Positions 1 through 12,451 are shown, counted from the stretch's first letter. The stretch: 64,000 bases of DNA from Bedellia somnulentella (GCA_963576735.1 OY755197.1:4104501-4168500), one strand, 5' to 3'. Notes: a model not told the origin generated them from the letters alone. Made by a program: numbers and translations.

Positions 1-601
<601 letters not shown>

Positions 602-1359
602 TTGGTTTGTTTGACCGCAACATTGTCCAGTTTTTGTATTAGTGAATTTTATAAATTCATTAGAGAGCTGAACATGTTGGGTTAAGAATGGTTTAAGTTT
701 AACAGTAGCGAGTTTGCTATCTGTTTTTGATATAAGAAGCTATTTTCAGTGGCTTCAGATTTATTTTTGAGTTAGTTTATGTATTATTTTTTGATAAATA
801 CATTTTTGTTTATAACTTGTTGTTTTTATGAGATATACCATCACAGCCAATACATTTCTCCACCTTACGAGGAGCTGAAGTGATTCAGATGGATGATTTG
901 GTTAAAGTTCAAACAAAGCTATTTCCTCATTCTCATGTTTAAATACATACCCTTTTGAGATGATAAATTTTATATTGGTCAAAATCTCAATGGCCATGGC
1001 CTACTCGTAAGTTTAATATGCACATGTATATAGACTTATATATCCCTATTAACACATATATCCATGGTATTTTATAACAATTTTTCGTTGTGTGGATGTA
1101 TATATTAATATGTAAGTTCCACAACAAAATAACACACGCATAAGACAGACGCTTAGAGGTTATTATTCAGACAATTTAAAATTCACCGTAAGGAGAGGTT
1201 GTTTATAACAACTGCTGAATGTTTTAACAGGTTGGGTTTTGTGCTGTTAGCTCGAGACTATGAGCGGTAGTAAAATTATTCGTGTAGTTAAGCTAATTTA
1301 CGTTTTTCTTTTAGATTAGTCATTTTAACCTCAAATTTGTACACAATTGTGTTTTGATT
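602..1359 (+). other. 3' UTR and flank of the tubulin gene
   Basis: Non-coding A+T-rich sequence after the tubulin stop. No perfect AATAAA is seen; GATAAATA at 793-800 followed by a T/G-rich stretch is the best poly(A)-site candidate. Beyond about 830 I see nothing identifiable. Confidence 0.5.
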
Positions 1360-1544
1360 GCTGTGTAGTGTCGGCTTAGAATAGCACAACCTTTTAAAGA
1401 AGTTGTTGGAGACCCACACCAATAACTTTTAGTTTATAATATTTTCCCCACTTAACTTTCAAAAATGGCTGAGGAGAGTATTATTCTGAAGCCCTGGTTA
1501 CCCCTTCTATGTATTTATAGCCGTGAGTATGTGTGTATGTTTGT
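1360..1544 (+). mobile_element. Alpha SINE-like repeat, internally deleted
   Basis: Starts GCTGTGTAGTGTCGGCTTAG and ends GCCGTGAGTATGTGTG. About 70 bp is missing between the 5' hairpin region and GTTGGAGACCC, compared with full copies such as 21286-21537. Confidence 0.8.
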
Positions 1545-1694
1545 AGTTCTGTTCTTGTAATACCTTCAAAAACATAATTAACAGAACCATTGATGATAGA
1601 GATAAAGATAAAAAATAGTGCAATATATTTTATTGTGATTGTCGAAAATTACAACCGAATGGAATTGGAATTTATTTATCATAGAAAACATAAT

Positions 1695-1745
1695 TACGCC
1701 TTTAGTTCCAAATGGGGTAGGCAGAGACTATCAGTCGTCACTTTC
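1695..1745 (-). mobile_element. Delta (RTE-like LINE) 3'-end fragment
   Basis: On the - strand it reads GACTATCAGTCG-like sequence reversed into CTCTGCCTACCCC, a short loop and GGCG, which is the last 50 bp of the Delta LINE. Only the end of the ORF is present and it is not coding. Confidence 0.65.
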
Positions 1746-1849
1746 GTTTCTGACAAATTTCATTGAGAGGTTTTCTTTTTGAGAAATAAAAAAACAACAT
1801 AGTTTCCTAGAGCTCTGTAGATGGCGTTGATGTTACTACGTTACTTATA

Positions 1850-2362
1850 AGCTACGTCCACACTGTGCCTTTTCATCTTCAACTTTCGTCTTCATCTTTC
1901 TATTCAACTTTCAATTGACGCTTACAATAAGTGAATGCGTTAATTGAAACCAACACCATACTTTATTCGTAGTTTGAGTTTCTGTTGGAAACATGTGCGA
2001 CGACAATATTTTACTTGGGGGAATATATGCAGCTTACTTGGTCATAAGAAATTCCAGAAAAAAAAACCATCGTTCCTCTTTACTTTATTCGTGTAAAGTT
2101 TATTGTTAGGATCCCAGAGTTGTGGAAAGCTTCTGTAATCTTCAAATAACTTAATGTTAAATCTTTTTCTTCGTCCACCATCTTGTTGTTGAACGCTATG
2201 ACGCACAGAAATCCACCCGACTCCGGATAACTTGCAACACAGCGCGCGCTCCGCTTTCAACTGTCATCGCGCATGCATTAAGGGCATGCCTCACGTGCGC
2301 TGTTGACTGCGCTATGACGCATGCCCTTATTGTACAAAAAAAGGCACAGTGTGGACGTAGCT
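1850..2362. mobile_element. Non-autonomous DNA transposon (MITE) with 24-bp terminal inverted repeats
   Basis: AGCTACGTCCACACTGTGCC followed by TTTT at 1850-1873 is matched by its exact reverse complement ending at 2362. The 513-bp element has no transposase. Near its right end it carries a second inverted pair around GCATGCCCTTA (about 2270-2290 and 2320-2333). I could not find a convincing target-site duplication, so the superfamily is open; a hAT-like or other cut-and-paste origin is possible. Confidence 0.85.
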
Positions 2363-3099
2363 ATTGTCTAAGACTTTAGACGTTACTTACTTAATTTTTT
2401 TCTTCGTGACCTCAATCGTGTTGCCACAATCATTTCGCCAATGTCAACTTTAAAAACATGTGTCACATCACCATAGAGTAACTTTTTGGCGAGTAAAAAC
2501 AACAAAAATAATGTTAAATATAAATACCGTCTTTGTTTATTTACTTTTAAGCTATCTTGGCTTAAACTGATATTTATTTAGACTTTCAAATCAGAACGTT
2601 TTTATGTACGTTCCGTTTTACGATATCATGACATCCAAGTGCGAAAAACGGTGTGACGTTCCGTTCCTACCAGTAACATAGCAAGTCTGGCGCCATCTAT
2701 CCTGAAAACAGGGAAGAAGAAAAAAAGAAAAAAAGGAAAACCCCTCATTACAGATCCACAATCTTATCTTGGCCGGTAAGGGCGTCGCTGTCATCGATAT
2801 TAGTATTGCCAGTAAATAAAAATTAACCATTATAAGGGAAATAATTTTACATCATACAGGCTTGTGGAAACAGCAAAGATATACTGGCCAGTACACCCTG
2901 CTGTGTAACAACTTATAATTTGTATCTATGCTTAACTCGAAAAACATTTACACTCCGCGATGTAGGAATATGAGTGAGACGCTGCTATGTGCGTTTGAGT
3001 CCGCAGTAGTGTGCGCTCTAACATGACTCCCACAGGCTAATTTATGTAGTACAGTATTGAAATGTCTTAATAAAACAAATTATATAATATTCATTTCAT
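2363..3099. other. No gene recognised
   Basis: About 740 bp with no open frame of quality and no match to the repeat families of this window. Short ORFs here lack protein-like composition. Confidence 0.4.
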
Positions 3100-3108
3100 T
3101 AATAACTA

Positions 3109-3360
3109 GCTGCATTGTAGTGTCGGCTTATATTAGCACTACCCCATTTCTGCCGGTGGGTGTACGTAAGAGGCGACTAACGGTATTGGGGCTTTTAAGA
3201 GATTTTTGGGCGATGCGGTTGGAGACCCATCACCAATAACCTTTATTTTACCATCTTTACCCCACTCAACTTTCCAAAAGTGGCTGAGGAGTTTCTAACT
3301 CCTTAGCTCTGGCTACCCCTTCTAGGGATTTACAGCCGTGAGTATATGTATTTATGTATG
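3109..3360 (+). mobile_element. Alpha SINE-like repeat, near full length
   Basis: Complete Alpha copy running from GTAGTGTCGGCTTA to a TATGTATTTATG tail. It is flanked by a 9-bp direct repeat TAATAACTA (3100-3108 and 3361-3369), the mark of target-primed insertion. Confidence 0.88.
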
Positions 3361-3409
3361 TAATAACTATTATTGTAAGTAAGCAAGTTCGTTTTAATGT
3401 AAGCTAATT

Positions 3410-3545
3410 ATATTTATTTATTTTTGCCCTTGTCTGGTATGTCTACCCGAATGACTGTGTTGCTTATCTTACCTCCCAAATGTTGTCTAGAAGAGATCGC
3501 TTTTAGCGATAACACTGCCAATGGTTCTTCTCTGCAAACTCATTA
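3410..3545 (+). mobile_element. LINE 3'-UTR fragment
   Basis: Contains GAGATCGCTTTTAGCGATAA, a small hairpin. The same hairpin core occurs in reverse at 31780-31795 and, degraded, at 42595-42610. It marks a LINE 3' UTR that is common in Lepidoptera (from general knowledge, not checked here). The ORF is absent. Confidence 0.6.
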
Positions 3546-3821
3546 TTTTATACTTTGGATATTGATTTGGATTGGATTTGTTACTTGTGACACTCAGAGT
3601 TAATAAGTGGGTAACTACATAAAATCATTTTTTTAATCCTGTAAATCAGAGGCTTACCTTGTCGTGTACTGTCTTTTACATTTCATATTCACACATAGAT
3701 CCCCCAAAAAGGTGGCACAGAAAAAATAATTCTAAACATCAGATATCGTTTGGGTTATTCATTTTGCGGGGTCAGTGAATTTATGGGCACTTTTTTATTG
3801 CTGTTAACAACCTTGTTACAT

Positions 3822-4187
3822 ATAACATAACATAAACGTTTACGCCGAATACCCCCGAAGGGGTTTGGCAGAGGTACTAATACTTCTGAACATCACGTGA
3901 CTTTGTCACCTGGTGTTCAGAGTACCCACGCTTTGCATGAACAGTATACTCACGTGATAGGGGGCAGGCCTATCGCCGTTTTCCACGAATACACTGTCAC
4001 ACGACTAAGTACAACTCAGCCATGTGGGTTTCCTCACGATTTTTCCCTCACCGTTAACAACCGCTACCAAATAAATTAACCACACATATGACTTTAGAAA
4101 AGACAAATTGGTGTAGGCCCGATTCGGGATTTGAACACTAGTCGCTTGCACGTTAACCGGTGTTCTACCCATTAAGCTATCACGTCG
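3822..4187 (-). mobile_element. Beta tRNA-derived SINE, full length
   Basis: On the - strand the element begins with a degraded tRNA-like head (box A region near 4175-4187, box B TGTTCAAATCCCG near 4128-4140). It continues through the conserved body with CACGTGA and ends GGCGTAAACG(TTATG)n near 3822. It is a fairly diverged copy. Its flanks may share CCTTGT as a short target duplication. Confidence 0.85.
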
Positions 4188-5109
4188 TATTTGCCTTGTA
4201 TTTTTATATGTCAGACAGTTATGACTTAAGAAATGACACATTGATACATCCCCGCATTAGGATTAGAACCCACGCATCAGTGTATACGAAGTGAAATCTT
4301 ATTCAGGAGCATTTCCCCACTTCCCGTAACCCGCACCGCATGACTATCGATGCGCGCACAACTTTTCGGACGGTGTTAGCCTACTTAGATAAAATTGAAC
4401 AATATAAATAATAATTTTCATGAATTTTTATATTGAATACTGGAAATAAAAGCGTTTATAAATAAGCAAAGATACATCATAAAAATAATTGTCTTTGAAA
4501 AAAAGTTTCCACTACAAAAAATATTAATGAAAGTGATAATTTATCATATATTGTACTTACTTTTTTGCATACAAACTCTTTGCATACAAGGTCTTCTCAC
4601 TTAGTGATAATGCTTTTTCAGGAATACTCTGTATTTATACAAATATATTTCAGATTGGAATTAGAAATATTATTGTATTTCAGAAAATGAGGGAAGATTG
4701 TTCAGGCTCTTACAAGTATACATTTTTAACTATCTCGTTGGAAATTTATGGCGTATATTAGTAAGAAAATAATAAATTTCAATCACACGGAGCCTAGTAT
4801 TACACCCACCTTAAAATGGGTATTCTGTGATGGGTAATGTTCTGACAGTTATCGGACCGAAATCCCCATTGTTTATCCAAAAAGTGTCTATAAATTAATC
4901 CCTCTTGACCTACTTTCGTAACTTTAGAATACAATTTATTTATTAGTTGAAATTGACTGACAATTACAAAATTTAGTCTCCTGAATTCTGGATCATCGAG
5001 TAAACAAATATTGGTTTACTTGGAAAGACGAATATAAAAAAACAGGTAAGTGTGTGTGAGCAGTGTCAGGTTCGAATAACATCTACCAATTATTGGCTGT
5101 GGGTGTTTG
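4188..5109. other. No gene recognised
   Basis: A+T-rich sequence without a supportable coding frame. No copy of the listed repeat families is visible, apart from a short stretch at the end that leads into the tandem duplication. Confidence 0.4.
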
Positions 5110-6140
5110 GTTGTGGCTAGAAACGCATTTCCAATGAAAATTAATTTTGTAATCTTTTTACCCTTTCAACTTCTAAAAGTTGGGGCGCAATTTTTAATTC
5201 CATACTCTGAAGCTATGGCTACCCCTTATTGGGAATTATGACCGGGAGTATATTGTATGTATGTATATTTATTGAATGATGTATTTATATATGCTCTTCA
5301 ATACAAATCTCAAAGTTTGGGAGAGCTAGACCATTCTGCAATTAAAACCAGATTGCTTGATAAAAATCATCACATTTAGATTTTCTTTTTAAAATCTCTC
5401 AAATCCAGTTGCTACCTCATTATTATGCTGCAAGGAGGTCGCATCGATCAGATCACTTTCAGATCAAGTAGCCGCGTTCCGTTCTTGATTTATGTGACGT
5501 CACAGCTGGCTTTGTTTGACATCTTATTAATGATGGGATTCGGAACGGTTCCGATGGCGCGGCGATGGAAATATTAGGCAATTTTGCGTGAGGAGAAAAA
5601 ATTTAAATTATGATACTGAAAGCGCGTTGTGGCTAGAAACGCATTTCCAATGAAAATTAATTTTGTAATCTTTTTACCCTTTCAACTTCTAAAAGTTGGG
5701 GCGCAATTTTTAATTCCATACTCTGAAGCTATGGCTACCCCTTATTGGGAATTATGACCGGGAGTATATTGTATGTATGTTTATTTATTGAATGATGTAT
5801 TTATGTATGCTCTTCAATACAAATCTCAAAGTTTGGGAGAGCTAGACCATTCTGCAATTAAAACCAGATTGCTTGATAAAATTCATCACACTTATATTTT
5901 CTTTTTAAAATTTCTCAAATCCAGTTGCCACCTCATTATTATGCTGCAAGGAGGTCGCATCGATCAGATCACTTTCAGATCAAGTAGCCGCGTTCCGTTC
6001 TTGATTTATGTGACGTCACAGCTGGCTTTGTTTGACATCTTATTAATGATAGGATTCGGAACGGTTCCGATGGCGCGGCGATGGAAATATTATGCAATTT
6101 TGCGTGAGGAGGAAAAATTTTAAATTATGATACTGAAAGC
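5110..6140 (+). repeat. Tandem duplication, two units of about 515 bp
   Basis: Unit 1 (5110-5625) and unit 2 (5626-6140) both start GTTGTGGCTAGAAACGC and differ at roughly ten positions, so they are about 98% identical. Each unit carries a 5'-truncated Alpha end (about 5155-5275 and 5671-5790) and then a G+C-richer segment with TGACGTCA and GATGGCGCGGCGATGG. Unit 2 has an open frame over 5773-6123, but unit 1 has stops at matching places, so I do not call it a gene. The high identity implies a recent duplication or assembly duplication. Confidence 0.93.
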
Positions 6141-6455
6141 TACGTTCAAGAGGAAGAAAAATGAAGTAACTAGAGACTAATGCCTTACTTTGTGATTAGA
6201 AAATATTATTGTAACGTGTGAAAGCAATGACGCAATAGGAGTTGAAGCGTCTGCCTTTTTAACACGCTTATATTATATACCTACATTAGCTTCACCTGTA
6301 TGTATGTACGTATGTAACCGACTACTTGAAACTCGATTTTGACCCACTTTAAACGGACTGATTTAATTCAAAATTTGTATACTTATCGAGAATCAGGGAG
6401 AATATAATAATTTCATAGGTTCACCCCAATATCCTAATAAGGGTACTAAAAAGTT

Positions 6456-6537
6456 AAAAATAAAATGAAGTTTAAATAAAAAAACTAAAAAACACGCTTT
6501 TTAGGCACATTTTTTATTTAAACTTTATTTTATTTTT
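6456..6537. repeat. Inverted repeat, two 28-bp arms
   Basis: AAAATGAAGTTTAAATAAAA (within 6456-6483) is mirrored by TTTTATTTAAACTTTATTTT (within 6510-6537), leaving a 26-bp loop. The arms differ by one unpaired base. This would fold as a strong hairpin in RNA or as a cruciform in DNA. It could be the remnant of a tiny MITE. Confidence 0.75.
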
Positions 6538-6945
6538 TGTTTATGATTAATATAACAACTAATCTTACGATCTTTATCCTAAGTTGTAACTTAGTATACT
6601 CCGATTATTATTTATTTATTAATATATATTTAAAATACTTTTTATACACCAAACCTATAGGACCAAGTAAAACGAGTATCTCTTGTTAGGTGTTGCCGAG
6701 GCAGTTTAAATAGACCAAATATAATCAAAACAATCAAACCAAGAATATCTTAAACAAGAAAATATATTTAAAAGGTGTTTTTTAAGATAATGGAAATGTG
6801 TGCGCTGATTTATTATACATACCTCATACACTTTGGTATTTGAGTTGGGAAAATAAAGAACTAATTTTGATGCGTTATACTTAAAAAGCTCTATAACAAC
6901 GCACAAGACTCGTAGAAATATTAAGGCCAAAAATATAATCACAAA

Positions 6946-7324
6946 TAATAATAAGCATAATAATAATAAACGTTCACGCCGCATATCCCCGAAGGGGTTG
7001 GCAGAGGTACTAATACTTCTGAACATCACGTGACTTTGTCATCTGGTGTTCAGAGTACCCACGTTTTGCATGGACAGTGTACTCACGTGATAGGGGGCAG
7101 GCCTATCGCCGTTTTGTACGAATACACTGTCACATGACTAAGTGCAACTCAGCCACGTGGGTGTCCTCACGATGTTTTCCCTCACCGTTAACAACCATGA
7201 TAAATTAACCACACATATGTCTTTAGAAAAGACAAATTGGTGTAGGCCCCGACTCGGGATTTGAACACTAGTCGCTTGCACGTTAACCGAGTGTTCTACC
7301 CACTGGGCTATCACGGCTGTTATC
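6946..7324 (-). mobile_element. Beta tRNA-derived SINE, full length
   Basis: Complete copy with the TAGCCCAGTGGGTAGAAC head on the - strand (about 7285-7318) and the CATAATAATAATAAACG tail region at the left. It is flanked by a 9-bp direct repeat AATCACAAA (6937-6945 and 7325-7333). Confidence 0.9.
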
Positions 7325-7705
7325 AATCACAAAGAAATAATGAAAATTTCATTTCTTTTACCCAGTTATGTGGTGAAGGCCCAACCTCTTTAATTTGATG
7401 ACGACTGTTGCCTCTACCTACATATAACACCTATCTTGGTACAATGATTTGATGGAGACGATACCCAAAGACCTTTATACAATCGTAATAAAAAGCAACA
7501 TCACAGTATGTTGACTTCTGTACAAGAAAATTATAAGGATTGTGGAAACTTTTTGTATATTTTTGATGTGATATTGTCTTATAAATATATGGATGACAAG
7601 CTACATGCACAACTAACTACACGTACTGAGAAAAAGAAGGCACGATACACCGATGAGCGACATAATTTATCAGCATTGTTTTTTGAAAAATACATCTAAA
7701 ATTTT

Positions 7706-7956
7706 GCCGTGTAGTGCCGGCTTAGAATGTCGCTACCCCTTTCTACCCACGGGTGTCGTAAGAGGCGACTAAGGGTATTGGGGCTTTTTATTGGACTTTT
7801 GGGCGATGCGGTTGGACACCCATCACCAAAAACCTTTATTTTTACCATCTTTTCCCCACTCAACTTCCAAAAGTGGCTGAGGAATTTATAATTCTTTAGC
7901 TCTGGCTACCCCTTCTAGGGAAATATAGCCGTGAGTATATGTATGTATATGTATGT
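7706..7956 (+). mobile_element. Alpha repeat, full length, CCCGTG subtype
   Basis: Starts GCCGTGTAGTGCCGGCTTAG. It carries the ACCCACGGGTGTCGTAAG variant rather than the CCGGTGGGTGTACGTAAG variant, so at least two subfamilies exist. The flanks share ATCTAAAA(T/C)TTT (from 7694 and from 7957), an 11-12 bp target duplication. Confidence 0.88.
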
Positions 7957-8080
7957 ATCTAAAACTTTATGTCAAACAACTCGAATCACACCAAATTTCG
8001 ATCACCCACAAGCTAAAAAAAATACTTATTTTAAAAAAAGTTATGATGAAATGAAAGTACCCATTATGAAAGAACACATT

Positions 8081-8192
8081 CATACATACATATGCTCACG
8101 GTCCTAAATCCCAAAAAGGGGTAGCCAGAGCTTAAGAGCTAGAAACTCCTCAACCACATTTGGAAGTTGATAGGGACAAAAGATGAAAGATT
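8081..8192 (-). mobile_element. Alpha repeat, 5'-truncated
   Basis: Only the 3' 110 bp is present, read on the - strand from CAACTTCCAAATGTGG to the GTATGTATG tail at the left. Confidence 0.8.
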
Positions 8193-9102
8193 CTATGTTA
8201 ATATACTGTTCTCCAAAACTGCGTTGAGGTCAGAGCGCCGGCGGCAATAAAATGAAATGGTACGTTATTTCTCGAGATAGAAAAAAATAAATCAATGTTC
8301 ATTCAAGGCACAATTTCTTTGCACTTTCTATAATAGGGAAGAAGTACTTCGTTAACTGGTACGATTGGTAGGATTGCTTTCATTATGTGATGGCCGGTGT
8401 TTGCAACACAATATTATTGGTAGCTTTGGTAGCAATTAGCCTTGGAAACTCAGTAGGAATAAGCTAATGAATAAAAAGTATGGGTTGCAATCCTGCATCA
8501 GACCGACACTTTCGTATATTTTTTTGTGTTTTAGATTCAATTAATTAATTAATTAGGTTTTAATTATTGGCAATAGTGAGGGAATATCAATACATCAGAA
8601 AAAATCCGCGCAACTGGGTTTATTTTATGAATTTTACTATGTCATGAGTAAGTTTAATAGTGATTTCGTACAAAGCGGTAGGAGGTCTTCGCCTCTCCTT
8701 CTGTCGCGTGAATTCGCTGAGAAGCAAAACGTAGGGCTCTGTGACCATCAGGTAATTAATTTTTTCCTTAACCTCAGAAAAAAATAAGGATCTCTGCTAA
8801 CTCTTTGGGCATATTTGGTGCATAAGATAAGTGGTTGATAAAATATAGTCATAACTAAAGGGCATCGCCGAGAAAAATAGCTACTATAGAGCTCATTCTC
8901 ATGTCAAATGCTGTGAAAGTCACACAGAGTGAATAATCTCGCGAGCAGTAACGTGAATCCACAAAATTATGAAATATTTGGCGACTATAACATTTCACAC
9001 GCAGATAAATACAATACAACATGTGTTTTTTTAACGTAATACCAGTTGAGTTTTTACGTTTTAGCACGTTTTAAGACATAGTTTTTCGTTATTTTAAACA
9101 AG
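8193..9102. other. No firm gene; one weak exon-like stretch
   Basis: ATG at 8644 opens a frame that reads through GACCATCAG|GTAATT at about 8748-8756, which could be an exon followed by a splice donor. No partner acceptor, homology or promoter supports it, so it is noted only as a weak possibility. The rest shows nothing. Confidence 0.2.
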
Positions 9103-9214
9103 CCCAACCTTTATATACAATCCTTTCCCCACTTAACCTCCAGAAGTGGCTGAGAGATTTTAATTCCAAAGCTGTGTCTACCTTTTTCTGGCATTCATAG
9201 CCGCAAATATATGT
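9103..9214 (+). mobile_element. Alpha repeat, diverged 3' half
   Basis: Recognisable from CCTTTCCCCACTTAACC, AAGTGGCTGAG and ATAGCCGCAAATATATG. It lacks the 5' half and is clearly old. Confidence 0.65.
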
Positions 9215-9284
9215 AAACTAAAATCACTAGTCTCATAATCATAAAAACAAACGATTGCCACAATCATGACATAAGAGTATACAC

Positions 9285-9440
9285 AAGAATAGCCTGCCCC
9301 CTATCACGTGAGTACACTGTCCATGCAAAACGTGGGTACTCTGAACACCAGGTTACAAAGTCACGTGATGTTCAGAAGTATTAGTACCTCTGCTAACCCC
9401 TTCGGGGATATTCGGCGTGAACGTTTATGTTATGTTATGT
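9285..9440 (+). mobile_element. Beta SINE, 5'-truncated
   Basis: Begins inside the body at GCCTGCCCCCTATCACGTG and keeps a perfect 3' module, CCCCTTCGGGGATATTCGGC, followed by (TTATG)n. Confidence 0.88.
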
Positions 9441-9913
9441 TTATTTACATGAATAGCATACGAGTACAGGAATAACAATATATCTATTTAACTTAATAAC
9501 ATTAGCTTCTCAATTAACCTAACGCACATTAATATCGTACATGATAAATTTTGATTTAATTATGTGAGCCGATGGATTAATACTCAGTTAAGTGGAAACC
9601 AGCCATCTATGCAATTAGGTGGGGGAAGGGTAGGGGGTGTATCGTGGAGCGAACTCGCGGTAGACACCCTCTTGGCTTCCGGTGGCTGCCTCTTTACCCA
9701 AAGATTAATAAATTATACAGAAAGTACACGTACTGTGACATTTCCGCTGATTCTTTAGCCAGAAAAGATGTTTATGATATATAGATTCTTTTAACAGTTA
9801 TTGTATGATAATAACAATGGTCAATGATGAACCGTCAAGAATACATAAAGAGTAAGTTTTTTTTAATATACATAAACATAACATAAACTTTCATTTTAGT
9901 TCGAATCCATCGT

Positions 9914-10050
9914 TGGAGACCCATCACCAACAATCTTCATTTCACCATCTTTTCCTCACGCAACTTGCAAAAGTGGCTGAGGAATTTCTAATTTCCTAGC
10001 TCTGGCTACCCCTTCAAGGGATTTATAGCTGTGAGTATGTATGTATCTAA
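9914..10050 (+). mobile_element. Alpha repeat, 5'-truncated, with target duplication
   Basis: Begins at GGAGACCCATCACC and ends at the GTATGTATC tail. An 11-bp direct repeat GAATCCATCGT flanks it (9903-9913 and 10051-10061). Truncation at the 5' side only, together with a target duplication, shows insertion by reverse transcription from the 3' end. Confidence 0.9.
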
Positions 10051-10621
10051 GAATCCATCGTCGACTTTGTTTATATGTATGTTTAGGTACCTCTATCAGG
10101 TTTTCTTTTCTCTACTTTCTGGTACTCAGTACTTCTACGAATGCACACACGCCAAGACATGTGTATATTTAAAAACAAGTACAGAGATATATGTGTTTAC
10201 AAACAGATTTACAACAACTTCGTGTGCAGAGTCTACAATTTCATTCATCATTAAGTTCAACGCATGACAATTTGCCATCACTTTAACAATGTCCATGAAG
10301 AATTTGTCCTAGATATCTCAACAATCATGTCGAATCTCATGTCTAACATTTTAAAGTTAAAGTCCAACTTAAAAAAAGTGTTCAGTGCAGTTTTCAGTTT
10401 ACAACATAGCAGAATGCCTTTCAAAACCATCTGACAAATAAAGTAACATTAGTAGATGTCATGCAAATACATCGTATTTAGTTGGAAACATTCCCAACTC
10501 ATACTATTCTGCTCATACATGACAGCCAGTGCGACCGACAGTGCATCTGCTACTGTTCACAATAGTTTGTTTGTTAGCTTTACAAATACAGTAAATGTAA
10601 TGGAAATTCTAGTATTTCATA

Positions 10622-10869
10622 GATACATACATATACTCACGGCTATAAATCCCTTAACGGGGTGGCCAGAGCTTTGGAATGAGAAATTCCTATGCCACTT
10701 TTGGAAGTTGATTGGGGAAAAGATGGTAATAATAAATGTTTTTGGTGACGGGTCTCCAACCGCATCGCCCAAAAACCACTTAAAAAGCCCCTATACCCTT
10801 AGTCGCCTCTTACGATCACCCACGGGTAGAAAGGGGTAGTGTTATTCTAAGCCGACACTACACGGCAAA
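10622..10869 (-). mobile_element. Alpha repeat, full length, with 23-bp target duplication
   Basis: Complete copy on the - strand (5' end near 10865, GCCGTGTAGTGTCGG). Flanking direct repeats at 10599-10621 and 10870-10892 match at 22 of 23 positions (core TAGTATTTCATA). An open frame over 10456-10839 is only read-through of the repeat and is not a gene. Confidence 0.92.
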
Positions 10870-11231
10870 AATGGAAATTTTAGTATTTCATAAAAGTGTT
10901 AATATAAGGAAACGGTGACATCTATAAAGTCAAGTTTGACCCGGCAGTACTTTGACGACAACTATAGTTTTATAATGTAATACATTTATATTTAATTTAG
11001 TTTAAAAAAAAAAAAAAAGTTCTCTGCAGTATAATCATATTGATTATTACAAAGTAAACATAACCTGTTTTTTCCTTAGGCTAGCAAGATAATTATAATT
11101 ATATGTGAAGATTTGTAAATGGCTAAAAGATAATTTATTAAGTTTGTATCAAAAAGTTTTAATGCTGTAAATCTTCCAAATAAAATAAAATAAAAAAAAT
11201 AAAATAAACCTGGAAAATACCTAATGAAATT

Positions 11232-11420
11232 CCATACGTACGTGTGTTCATGGCTATGAATCCCAATAAGGGGCAGCCAGAGCTTTAGAGCTGGAAACTG
11301 CTCAGCCACATATGAAAGTTGATAGGGGCAAGATGGTAGTAATAAAGTATCGTTGGTGATGAGTTTCGAAACGCATTGCCCTAAAACCACTTGAAAAAAC
11401 CCCATACCTTAATTCGCTGT
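11232..11420 (-). mobile_element. Alpha repeat, 5'-truncated
   Basis: Reads on the - strand from the AAGGTATGGGGTTTTTTC region to the CACGTACGTATGG tail. The A/T-rich TAAAATAAAAT run at about 11176-11205 to its left belongs to the flank. Confidence 0.75.
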
Positions 11421-11572
11421 GAGGCCGTGAGGATATGATAGTCCAATGGGTAGAACACCCACCCGAAAACAGAAGGGCGTGAGTTCCAATCCTGGGTCGA
11501 GCCTACGTCAATTTGTCTTTTCTAAAGTCATATGTGTGGTTAATTTGTCATGGTTGTTATCGGTGCACATAG
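11421..11572 (+). mobile_element. Beta SINE, 3'-truncated, tRNA-like head
   Basis: Keeps the head (ATAGTCCAATGGGTAGAAC box A region, GAGTTCCAATCCTGGG box B region) and the linker CAATTTGTCTTTTCTAAAG, then stops after GGTTGTTATCGGTG. Loss of the 3' end is unusual for a SINE and points to later deletion. Confidence 0.75.
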
Positions 11573-11836
11573 GGACAACACCCTCATTTACGACGACAAA
11601 AATCAATTTATTTCATGAGCTTAAATCAATAAATTATTACATATTTAGTTAGACCGATGAACGAAGCATCGCTTGGCAAACAAAAGAAATTCCAGGTAGC
11701 ATCCCAATTTTTTTTGTGACTTACCGAACCAAGCGTTTGTCTCACGCTCAAACAATAGCCCAGTTGCCCTCGGAAATTCAACGAAGTAACTAGTCCCGTC
11801 TTGTGTTTTGTGCTCAACAATTGTGAAGGTTTTACC

Positions 11837-12169
11837 ATGGAAAGTGAAGCTACAGGTATGGCGTTTATTTCGTATATTTCTAATCTAAGTTTTAATGGGT
11901 TTTAGACGTAAGTTTCATCGATTTACCAGAACTCTTAATTTTACTTTAAAAAATCCATAACCTTACATTTTTATAGAGCTTTAAAAAAAGTTAGGCATAG
12001 TTAAGCCTAGTCTATTAATTTATTGGCTTTAACAACTTTTTGTTATTGTAATGTTATAGAAATTTGCGTCCCTTTTTTTCCCCTTGGTTAAATATTGCCT
12101 TTTTTCGCAGGTAGTCGTAAAGTGACGAGAAATGAACTGTTTGGTGTATTAAGAAGTGAAAATTTTTGA
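11837..12169 (+). CDS. Candidate two-exon micro-gene (about 25 residues)
   Basis: Exon 1 starts with ACCATGG, a strong start context (ATG 11837-11839), and ends at 11855 before GTATGG. A 255-bp gap follows, ending with the pyrimidine-rich acceptor TTGCCTTTTTTCGCAG at 12095-12110. Joining 11855 to 12111 keeps frame (phase 1) and gives a short peptide, MESEATGSRKV to SENF, with TGA at 12167-12169. AATAAA lies at 12373-12378. Each signal is seen; the gene is inferred. No family is recognised. A competing reading is a - strand open frame of about 80 codons over 11643-11883 with no start codon. It could also be the 5' end of a longer transcript or a non-coding RNA. Confidence 0.3.
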
Positions 12170-12451
12170 TTGAAGAATGAAAATACGTGATTCTGTGTAT
12201 AAAGGAATCCGATGTATATTTGTTTAAGCGTAGTTAACCATTATAGGGGTAATACAAAGATTGAAGAAGAAATTCGATCGTTTACCTGAGCCATAAAGAT
12301 ATACAAATTGATGTGCTAAGCATTAGTTATAAAAACAAAGTAAAAACACTTGAATTTTTGTTTAAACAGTGAAATAAAGACCTTAACAGTAAAAATATAA
12401 AATTAAAAAAAAATCTAGATTTTTGTCGCCCTAAGTAAGTAATCTGTCCCT

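Noticed and set aside
2042..2260. 72-codon - strand frame
   Set aside because: Lies inside the MITE and has no transposase similarity.
5773..6123. 116-codon frame in tandem unit 2
   Set aside because: Unit 1, about 98% identical, is interrupted, so the frame is not under selection.
10456..10839. 127-codon frame on the + strand
   Set aside because: Most of it is antisense translation of an Alpha repeat.
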